Assembly: GCA_002305415.1 (NCBI GenBank)
Contig: DBQX01000025.1
Location: 4,088-33,430 of the forward strand
Source: Actinomycetales bacterium UBA1383
GTDB taxonomy: Bacteria; Actinomycetota; Actinomycetes; Actinomycetales; Actinomycetaceae
Length of the DNA: 29,343 nt
Reading direction: 5' to 3'
How positions within the stretch are numbered: position 1 is the stretch's first letter; every line of letters starts with the position of its first letter. Of this stretch, positions 15,760 through 21,900 are shown one piece after another. Below the pieces are notes generated by a model, which saw only the letters and a program-made list of their open reading frames with translations, did not search any database and was not told the DNA's origin. The translations under genes were made by a program, and so were the position numbers.

Positions 15760-16061
15760 GCGCGGCGCCTGGTGAGATGTCGGTCGAGGCCGGCGTAGGC
15801 CAGTACGAACGCCGTCACGGCACACACCATCGGCAGGAGCATGGCGGTGGCCACTCCGTACCACGAGATGCGCAGCGCGGGATCGGTCGCGTGGGCCTGC
15901 AGGAGGGAGGCGAGGGCCCACAGCGTCGCGAGCGCGCTCGCGACGGCGAGGGCACGGGCACCGGGTTCACGCCGCCGGGTCCAGGAGTAGGACGCCAGCA
16001 CGCTGGTCAGGACGGCGATCCCGGCGGACGCACCCACCACGGGGCCGCTGCTCCAGATCAC
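15755..16061 (-). pseudogene. N-terminal fragment of a 7TM-sensor histidine kinase, cut after helix 3
   Basis: Starting at GTG 16061, the frame encodes three hydrophobic helices: GPVVGASAGIAVLTSVLASY, ALAVASALATLWALASLLQA and GVATAMLLPMVCAVTAFVLA. They are joined by short Arg-rich loops (WTRRREPGARA) and followed by LDRHLTRRR. This pattern matches the N-terminal half of the 7TM sensor region of histidine kinases (7TMR-HisK_N type), which normally has seven helices and then PAS and kinase domains. All of that is missing: at the C7 run (15748-15754, plus strand) the sequence passes into the giant protein in another frame, and this frame continues only as nonsense to a stop at 15696. The start is 31 bases after the HAD stop, so the original gene would have been last in the serS-HAD operon. 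The family call is fairly firm; the cause of truncation is not. Confidence 0.65.
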
Positions 16062-16092
16062 GGCACGTCCCGGCGGTGTCGCACGCTGCCCC

Positions 16093-16926
16093 TCACCGCT
16101 CCAGCAGTGCCTCGAGCACCCACGCGAGGCCGTCCTCGGCCACCGTGCCGGTGACGTCGTTGGCGTGGGCCTTCGTGCGGTCGGAGGCCTGCCCCATCGC
16201 GACGCCCCAGCTCGCCCAGTCGAACATCTCGTGGTCGTTGGCGCCGTCGCCCACGGCCACCGTCGCGAACGGCGAGACCCGGAGGTGCTCCCGCACCCGC
16301 TCGAGCGCGGACGCCTTCGTGACCCCCTCCGGGGCGACGTCCAGCCACGCCGTCCACCCCACCGCGTAGCTGACACCGTGCAGGCCGGCCTGCTCCAGGG
16401 CCTCGTGGATGTGCACCGCCTCCAGGTCCGGGGCGCGCAAGGTGATGCGGGTGGCACTCACCTGGCACAGTTCCTCGAAGTCCACCACCCGCGGGTCGCC
16501 GTGCAACTCCCCGTCCGGGAACGGCGCGCTCACGAGCCGTCCCATGTGCGCGTCCTCCACCAGGAACAGGGCGTCCGGGAGGACGCGCCGCAGCCGCCGG
16601 AGCGTGGCCTCCGGGTGGAAGGTGACCGCCTCGAGGATCTCGAACCCGCGCTCCGCCTCCGGGTCGAGCTGCAGCGTCATGGCGCCGTTGGAGCACACCG
16701 AGTAGCCCTGCCACAGGCCGAGGGCATCCAGCACCGGGGTGGTCGCGACGACGCCCCGCCCCGTCGCCACCACCACGTGCGTCCCCGTCGCCGCGAGCGC
16801 CGCGACGGCGTCGGCCACCCGCGCGGTCACGTCACCGAGGTGGGACATGAGCGTGCCGTCGACGTCGAGGGCAACCAGCAGCTCCGGGCCCGCCTTCGGG
16901 AGGTGGTGGGGGACGGTGAACCTCAT
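16093..16926 (-). CDS. Cof-type HAD-family phosphatase
   Basis: This 277-residue haloacid-dehalogenase-superfamily hydrolase is of the Cof/IIB type, acting on small phosphorylated metabolites (sugar phosphates, nucleotides or cofactors) in the cytoplasm. Motif I is ALDVDGTL with nucleophile Asp21 and acid Asp23, motif II is VVVATGR, motif III is the Lys in EGVTKASAL, and motif IV is VAVGDGANDHEM. The type II cap lies between motifs II and III. All catalytic residues are present and the length is usual. Its ATG overlaps the serS stop as ATGA, so it is translationally coupled to the synthetase. Prephenate dehydratase, serS and a HAD hydrolase also lie together in other actinobacteria as I remember them, so this is probably ancestral context. 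Confidence 0.93.
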   Translation of the reverse strand: MRFTVPHHLPKAGPELLVALDVDGTLMSHLGDVTARVADAVAALAATGTHVVVATGRGVVATTPVLDALGLWQGYSVCSNGAMTLQLDPEAERGFEILEAVTFHPEATLRRLRRVLPDALFLVEDAHMGRLVSAPFPDGELHGDPRVVDFEELCQVSATRITLRAPDLEAVHIHEALEQAGLHGVSYAVGWTAWLDVAPEGVTKASALERVREHLRVSPFATVAVGDGANDHEMFDWASWGVAMGQASDRTKAHANDVTGTVAEDGLAWVLEALLER

Positions 16927-18194
16927 CGGGGCTCCAGCACCTCCAGCCCACCGAGGTAGGGCTGGAGGGCGGCCGGGACGCGGACGGAGCCGTCCGGGAG
17001 CTGGTGGTTCTCGAGCATCGCGACGAGCCACCGCGTGGTGGCCAGCGTGCCGTTGAGCGTGGCGACGGGCCGGTTCCCCTCGTCCGTGCGCTCGCGGATC
17101 GCGAGGCGGCGGGCCTGGAAGGTGGTGCAGTTCGAGGTGGAGGTGACCTCCATGTACCGCTGCTGGGTGGGCAGCCAGGCCTCGCAGTCGTACTTGCGGG
17201 CGGCGGAGGAACCGAGGTCCCCCGCGGCGACGTCGATGACGCGGTAGGGCAGCTCCACCTTGGCGAGCATCTCCTCCTCCCAGGCGAGCAGCCGGGCGTG
17301 CTCGGCCTCGGCCTCCTCCTGCCGGCAGTAGGAGAACATCTCCACCTTGTTGAACTGGTGCACGCGGATGATCCCGCGGGTGTCCTTGCCGTAGGAGCCC
17401 GCCTCGCGGCGGTAGCACGTGGACCAGCCGGCGTAGCGTATCGGGCCGCCCGCGAGATCGATGATCTCGTTCTGGTGGTAGCCCGCGAGCGCCACCTCGG
17501 AGGTGCCGGTCAAGTAGAGGTCGTCCGCGGGGAGGTGGTAGATCTCGTCCGAGTGGGCGCCGAGGAACCCCGTGCCGCCCATCACCGCGGGGGTGACGAG
17601 GGTGGGGGTCACCATGGGGACGAACCCGTACGCGAGGGCCTGGTCCAGCGCGGCGGTGAGGAGCGCGAGCTCCAGGCGGGCACCCACGCCCTTCAGGTAG
17701 TAGAACCGTGCGCCTGAGACCTTGGTGCCGCGCTTGACGTCGATGGCATCGAGGAGTTCGCCCAGCTCCAGGTGGTCGCGCGGGGTGAAGCCCTCGGCCG
17801 CGAAGTCGCGTGGCGCCGGGCCCTCGTGGCGGAGCACCACGTAGTCGTCCTCACCGCCCCACGGGACGCCGTCGACGACGATGTTCTGCAGCTGCATCAC
17901 GAGCCCGTCCGCCTCGGAGGCCGCGGCGGCGGCCTCCTGCTCGAGACGCTTGACCTGCTCGGCCAGCTCCCGGGCACGGGCGAGGATGACCGGCCGCTCG
18001 GCGGGGGCGGCCGCACCCACCGACCGGGACACCGCCTTCTGCTCCGCACGCGCCGTCTCGAACGCGGTGAGCGCGGCGCGACGGGCCTCGTCCGCCGCGA
18101 CGATGCGGTCCACCAGCGATTCGTCCGATCCGCGCGCCCGCTGTGAGGCGCGCGCGGGCTCCGGGTTCTCCCTGAGGGCGCGAAGATCGATCAT
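16923..18194 (-). CDS. serS: seryl-tRNA synthetase
   Basis: This 423-residue class II aminoacyl-tRNA synthetase charges tRNA-Ser with serine using ATP. The N-terminus MIDLRALRENPE is typical, followed by the long helical coiled-coil arm (residues about 27-100, with KRLEQEAAAAASEA), which contacts the tRNA extra arm. The catalytic core shows TGTSEVAL, motif 2 (CYRREAGSYGKDTRGIIRVH) and motif 3 (LNGTLATTRWLVAMLEN). Length and motif order are normal. The start is ATG 18194: a TAGGCT -10 box ends 7 bases before it and no Shine-Dalgarno site is present, so the mRNA is probably leaderless. The stop overlaps the HAD phosphatase start. Confidence 0.97.
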   Translation of the reverse strand: MIDLRALRENPEPARASQRARGSDESLVDRIVAADEARRAALTAFETARAEQKAVSRSVGAAAPAERPVILARARELAEQVKRLEQEAAAAASEADGLVMQLQNIVVDGVPWGGEDDYVVLRHEGPAPRDFAAEGFTPRDHLELGELLDAIDVKRGTKVSGARFYYLKGVGARLELALLTAALDQALAYGFVPMVTPTLVTPAVMGGTGFLGAHSDEIYHLPADDLYLTGTSEVALAGYHQNEIIDLAGGPIRYAGWSTCYRREAGSYGKDTRGIIRVHQFNKVEMFSYCRQEEAEAEHARLLAWEEEMLAKVELPYRVIDVAAGDLGSSAARKYDCEAWLPTQQRYMEVTSTSNCTTFQARRLAIRERTDEGNRPVATLNGTLATTRWLVAMLENHQLPDGSVRVPAALQPYLGGLEVLEPR

Positions 18195-18201
18195 GGTGCT
18201 G

Positions 18202-18207
18202 AGCCTA
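18202..18207 (-). promoter_or_regulatory. -10 box of serS (leaderless start)
   Basis: Minus-strand TAGGCT ends 7 bases before the serS ATG, so the predicted transcription start coincides with the start codon. No -35 consensus is evident. It lies in a 72-base divergent intergenic region shared with the lipid kinase promoter. Confidence 0.65.
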
Positions 18208-18254
18208 GCCGGGCGGCCCGTCCCCGCGGATGCACGCCCATCGCCACCTGCGGG

Positions 18255-18260
18255 TAGATT
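18255..18260 (+). promoter_or_regulatory. -10 box of the lipid kinase gene (leaderless start)
   Basis: TAGATT ends 6 bases before ATG 18267, with no Shine-Dalgarno site between them. The expected transcription start is at the A of the start codon. Confidence 0.65.
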
Positions 18261-18266
18261 CGCCTC

Positions 18267-19439
18267 ATGAGTTCCACGGCCCTCAGCGTCCTCGTGATCG
18301 TGACGCTGCTGATCGCGCTCGCGGCGCTGACGCTCGCGCTCGTGAGCGTGGGCCGCGTCTCCAGGCCCGCGGCCACGCCCACTCCGGCGGAGCCGGTCGC
18401 GGACGAGGAGGAACCTCTCATCGGCCCGCCTGTGGTCGTCTACAACCCGTCCAAGAACGTCGACTGGGTGGAACTCAAGCGCCTCCTCACCCGCACCGCC
18501 CAGGAGGTCGGCCTGCGGGACCCCGTCTTCCTCGAGACCACCATCGAGGACCCGGGCACCGGACAGGCCGCGCAGGCAGTCGCGCTCGGGGCGAGCGTCG
18601 TCGTCGCCGCCGGCGGGGACGGCACCGTGCGCTCGGTGGCCGCGGCGCTGGCTGGCACCGACACCCCGATGGGGCTCCTCCCGCTGGGCACCGGCAACCT
18701 CTTCGCCCGCAACCTCGACCTGCCGCTGGCGGACCAGCGGGAGATGATCCGGATCGCGCTGACCGGCCGGGAACGGCCGGTGGACGTGGGCTGGGTGAGC
18801 ACCGAACTGCTGACCAAGGAGGAGGAGGCGGAGGCGCTCGAGTCGGGCGTGGCGGAGACGTTCCAGGACCAGGAGGACCTGGAGGCGCACGGGGTGCGAC
18901 AGTCACCGCCGGACAAGGAGCACGTCTTCCTCGTCATCGCGGGCATCGGCTTCGACGCCAACATGGTCGCGGGCACCGACGACGAACTGAAGTCCCGTAT
19001 CGGGTGGATGGCGTACTTCGTGGCAGCCGTGAAGCACCTGATGGGCCGCCGCATCGACGCCATGGTCGCGATCGGCGGCTCGCAGCGCTACCACGTGAAG
19101 GCACGCACGATCATGATCGCGAACTGCGGCAAGCTGCCCGTGGGTGTCACGCTGCTGCCCAACGCCCGCTTCGACGACGGCTGGCTGGACATCATGGCCG
19201 TCGACACCCGCGGCGGCATCATCGGCTGGGCATCACTGGCGGGCAAGATCGTGCTGCAGGGGGTGGGCATCCGCAGCGAGACCGACGCCGCCTCCCGCAT
19301 CGACTACAAGCGCGGCCGCCACGTCTCCATCCGCACCGCCCAGCCGGAGGCGGTCCAGGTGGACGGCGACCTGGTCGGTCTCGCGACGACGATGCACGCC
19401 CGGGTGCAGCCCTCCGCGCTGACCGTGCGCGCCTCCTGA
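18267..19439 (+). CDS. diacylglycerol kinase family lipid kinase, membrane-anchored
   Basis: This 390-residue protein of the DagK/sphingosine-kinase (DAGKc) family phosphorylates a lipid such as diacylglycerol with ATP. One transmembrane helix (residues about 5-28, ALSVLVIVTLLIALAALTLA) anchors it, with an acidic linker to residue 50. The catalytic domain begins at VVVYNPSKN. The nucleotide-binding GGDGT is at 116-120 and GTGNLFARN starts at 141. A highly acidic insert at about 180-220 (TKEEEAEALESG) precedes FLVIAGIGFDANM. The C-terminal half ends with the family motif VQVDGDLVG. The start is fixed by the -10 box 6 bases upstream. It is divergent from serS and convergent with the double-TetR gene, so it is alone in its transcript. 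The exact lipid substrate cannot be read from the sequence. Confidence 0.92.
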   Translation: MSSTALSVLVIVTLLIALAALTLALVSVGRVSRPAATPTPAEPVADEEEPLIGPPVVVYNPSKNVDWVELKRLLTRTAQEVGLRDPVFLETTIEDPGTGQAAQAVALGASVVVAAGGDGTVRSVAAALAGTDTPMGLLPLGTGNLFARNLDLPLADQREMIRIALTGRERPVDVGWVSTELLTKEEEAEALESGVAETFQDQEDLEAHGVRQSPPDKEHVFLVIAGIGFDANMVAGTDDELKSRIGWMAYFVAAVKHLMGRRIDAMVAIGGSQRYHVKARTIMIANCGKLPVGVTLLPNARFDDGWLDIMAVDTRGGIIGWASLAGKIVLQGVGIRSETDAASRIDYKRGRHVSIRTAQPEAVQVDGDLVGLATTMHARVQPSALTVRAS

Positions 19440-19476
19440 CGTCCCGACGCCATCACGCGCCGCCACGTTGGCGCCG

Positions 19477-20844
19477 TCAGCACGCCGTCAGCGCCTCCCG
19501 GAAGCTCCCGTCGAGCAGCCACTCCAGCAGGGGGACGAGGAGTCGCTCGATCTCCGCGTCGGACGCCGAGGCAAGGGGTTCGAGCCCCACGATCCGCCGC
19601 AGCACGTGGAGGCCCAGGAACATGGCGCCCACGAGGTGGAAGCCGAGGAGCTCCTCGTCGGAGATGCTCGCCACCTTCTCCGCGCCGTCGACCAAGACGC
19701 GGTCGATCACGCGCTGGACGGCGGTGCGCAGCTCGCCCACGAGTTCCTCGTCCCCGGGGCGCGGGGCGACGGTCGCGAGGATGACGGACCGGAGGGCGGG
19801 ACCCTGGGGCTCGTCGGTGAACAACCGGAGCATGAGAGGGGCAATCGCGGCGGCGGTGGCCGCGGGGTCGGTCACCCGGCGGTCGGCGAGGTCGGGGATG
19901 ACGTCGAGCATCGCCAGCCCGTCCGCGACGGCCTCGCGGAAGAGTTCTGCCTTGCTCCCGAAGTGGTACGGGATCAGCGCGACGTTGCAGCCCACCTCGT
20001 CCGCCAGCGCCCGCAGCGCGGTGCCGTGGTATCCGAGCGTGGCGAACGAGCGCTGCGCCGCCTCGAGGATGCGGGTCCGGGTGTCCGGTTGCCGGGGCGG
20101 CGGGGCGGGGTAGGGGTCAGGGGCCGGGTCGTCGTCCACGGGAGCGACGGCGTCGGCGGGCGCGGGCCGGGTGGCGTACGCAGAGGACTCGTCGAGCAGC
20201 CGCTGCAGCAGGACGCCGAGGACCGCCTCCAGGCAGGGCAGCGGTGCTGACGCCGCGGGCTCGTACCTCAGCAGGTGCCGGACGAGGAAGAGCCCGACGA
20301 TGAACGCGGCGGCGATCTCGTCGCCCAGTTCCGTGCCGGGGTGTGCCTTGCCGTAGGAAAAGATCGCGGCGGCGCGATTCCTGACCTCGGCGTGTACGGG
20401 ATCGTCCGGGCCGGCGGGGGTCAAGAAGGTCCGGAACAGCGCCTGGCCGGCCTTCACCGCCTCCTCGTGCGTCTCCAGCTCGACCAGGACGGCCGCCACC
20501 ATCGCACCAGCGTTCTCGCGATGGTTGCGGAAGATGTCCTCGAGGACGTTCGCGCCCGGGCTGACCGGCTCGGTGACGGTCTCGTAGAGCGAGGCCTTGT
20601 TGCCGTAGTAGTAGGCGATGAGCGCCACGTCGATGTGGGCGGCGGACGCGATGGCGCGCAACGAGGCGCCGGAATAGCCGTAGCGGGCGAACTCGTCGAG
20701 GGCGACGGCGAGGATCCGCTCCTTCGCCGTCGGGCGCGCCGCCGGGCTGGCGGCGGGGAGGTCGCCGGTGGGGAGGTCGCGGGCGGGTCCACGGTCGGCG
20801 GACGCGAAGGGGCGCGTCCCGGATCGTTCACTCTCCAGGTTCAT
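19477..20844 (-). CDS. double TetR-family transcriptional regulator (two fused TetR units)
   Basis: This 455-residue protein holds two complete TetR-type units in one chain. The first N-terminal DNA-binding domain spans residues about 41-90 (ERILAVALDEFARYGYSG, IDVALIAYYYGNKASLY). Its helical ligand domain runs to about 220, followed by a Pro/Asp/Ala linker (222-252). A second DNA-binding domain spans about 254-303 (RILEAAQRSFATLGYHG, CNVALIPYHFGSKAELF), followed by a second helical domain. TetR proteins are normally about 200 residues and work as homodimers; this one is an internal pseudo-dimer. The start lies 6 bases after the pheA stop with GAGG overlapping that stop, so the two genes are cotranscribed. 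Target and ligand are unknown. Residues 1-40 are low-complexity and may not all be translated. Confidence 0.9.
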   Translation of the reverse strand: MNLESERSGTRPFASADRGPARDLPTGDLPAASPAARPTAKERILAVALDEFARYGYSGASLRAIASAAHIDVALIAYYYGNKASLYETVTEPVSPGANVLEDIFRNHRENAGAMVAAVLVELETHEEAVKAGQALFRTFLTPAGPDDPVHAEVRNRAAAIFSYGKAHPGTELGDEIAAAFIVGLFLVRHLLRYEPAASAPLPCLEAVLGVLLQRLLDESSAYATRPAPADAVAPVDDDPAPDPYPAPPPRQPDTRTRILEAAQRSFATLGYHGTALRALADEVGCNVALIPYHFGSKAELFREAVADGLAMLDVIPDLADRRVTDPAATAAAIAPLMLRLFTDEPQGPALRSVILATVAPRPGDEELVGELRTAVQRVIDRVLVDGAEKVASISDEELLGFHLVGAMFLGLHVLRRIVGLEPLASASDAEIERLLVPLLEWLLDGSFREALTAC

Positions 20845-20850
20845 TGATCC

Positions 20851-21762
20851 TCAGTTCTGCAACAGGGAGCGCACCCAGGTGCGCGCCGCGATGAAGTCCG
20901 CGTCCGACGTGCCCGGAGCAGGGCGCGTGCGGACGCCGTCGGCGGAGGGGTAGGACCCCATGAAACGTACCAGCGGGCACGCCCGGTGCAGGCCCATGAG
21001 CACGTCCTGCATGCGTTCCTCCGCCACGTGGCCCTCCGCGTCGATGGAGAACCCGTAGCGGCCCAGGGTGTCCCCGATGGGACGTGACTCGATGCGGGAG
21101 AGGTTCACCCCACGCACCGCGAACTCCTGCAACATGGCGAGGAGCCCCCCGGCCTCGTTGTGGGCCAGGTGGACCATGAGGGTGGTCTTGTCCGCACCGG
21201 TGGGCCGTGGCAACCGGCGCGGGGTGGAGACCACCACGAAGCGCGTGACCGCGTTCCACGTGTCGGCGATGCCGTCCACGAGTGCCTCGAGGCCGTAGCG
21301 GTCCACCGCGATCCGGGAGCAGAGGCCCGCGTCGAACTCCGCCTCACCGCTCGCGAGGGCGGCCGCCCCCGCCGCGGTGGAGGGCACCGGGACGTGCAGG
21401 GCCGCGGGCAGGTTGTCCCTCATCCAGCGCCGGCACTGCGCCCACGCGTGCGGGTGCGTGCCCACCGTCCGCACGTCCTCCAGCCGCGTGCCCGGCCGCA
21501 CGACCAGCGTGAACGCGATCGGCACGACGACCTCCCCCACGATCATGAGCGGGGTGCCGTGGGCGAGGCTGTCGAGGGTGGCGTTGACGCCACCCTCCAC
21601 CGAGTTCTCGATGGGGACGACGGCGAACTCGGCCTCACCCTGACGCGCCAGGTCGAGCGCGGTCGGGACGTCGACGCACGCGACGGCCTCCGCGTCCGGG
21701 GAGTACTGGCGGAGGGCCTCCTCGGTGAACGTACCCTCGGGGCCCAGGTAGGCGATGCGCAT
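20851..21762 (-). CDS. pheA: prephenate dehydratase
   Basis: This 303-residue cytoplasmic enzyme converts prephenate to phenylpyruvate in phenylalanine synthesis. The N-terminus MRIAYLGPEGTFTEEAL is typical. The catalytic TRF motif is at residues 173-175 (AVTRFVVVS). The regulatory ACT domain starts at about 192 (KTTLMVHLAHNEAGGLL) and has the ESRP motif at 225-228, which in known enzymes belongs to the phenylalanine-binding site, so feedback inhibition is likely. There is no chorismate mutase domain, as usual in actinobacteria. ATG 21762 lies 9 bases after a TACTGT -10 box, so the leader is two bases at most. It is first in an operon with the double-TetR gene. Confidence 0.96.
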   Translation of the reverse strand: MRIAYLGPEGTFTEEALRQYSPDAEAVACVDVPTALDLARQGEAEFAVVPIENSVEGGVNATLDSLAHGTPLMIVGEVVVPIAFTLVVRPGTRLEDVRTVGTHPHAWAQCRRWMRDNLPAALHVPVPSTAAGAAALASGEAEFDAGLCSRIAVDRYGLEALVDGIADTWNAVTRFVVVSTPRRLPRPTGADKTTLMVHLAHNEAGGLLAMLQEFAVRGVNLSRIESRPIGDTLGRYGFSIDAEGHVAEERMQDVLMGLHRACPLVRFMGSYPSADGVRTRPAPGTSDADFIAARTWVRSLLQN

Positions 21763-21771
21763 AGTGCCACC

Positions 21772-21777
21772 ACAGTA
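21772..21777 (-). promoter_or_regulatory. -10 box of pheA (near-leaderless)
   Basis: Minus-strand TACTGT ends 9 bases before ATG 21762, and no Shine-Dalgarno site separates them. The predicted transcription start is within about two bases of the start codon. I see no leader peptide or attenuator. Confidence 0.55.
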
Positions 21778-21887
21778 TCGCGACCAGCCGGAACGCCCGG
21801 TGTCCGGCGCGCCTGCTGGGACGGCGTCACCCGCGCTCCGCACCGCGGGGTGTGCCAGATCCCGGGCTGGGTGACGGGGTGGCCAAG

Positions 21888-21893
21888 TAGGCT
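21888..21893 (+). promoter_or_regulatory. -10 box of the membrane phosphatase-like gene (leaderless GTG)
   Basis: TAGGCT ends 7 bases before GTG 21901. The purine stretch CGGAGG directly abuts the GTG, too close to act as a Shine-Dalgarno site, which supports a leaderless start at GTG. Confidence 0.6.
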
Positions 21894-21900
21894 TCGGAGG

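Noticed and set aside
2830..15798. Very long open frames on the plus strand opposite the giant gene (2830-8154 and 8635-15798)
   Set aside because: They mirror the Asp/Gly/Thr-rich codons of the minus-strand repeats; the translations are monotonous Val/Asp/Arg/Gly runs without domains, signal peptide or ribosome site.
15760..15921. Upstream extension of the giant protein to an ATG at 15921
   Set aside because: The added 54 residues are Arg/Pro/His-rich shadow sequence, while another frame of the same DNA encodes clear histidine-kinase sensor helices.
19440..19476. Terminator between the convergent lipid kinase and double-TetR genes
   Set aside because: The 37 bases contain only weak GC-rich self-complementarity and no T-tract on either strand.
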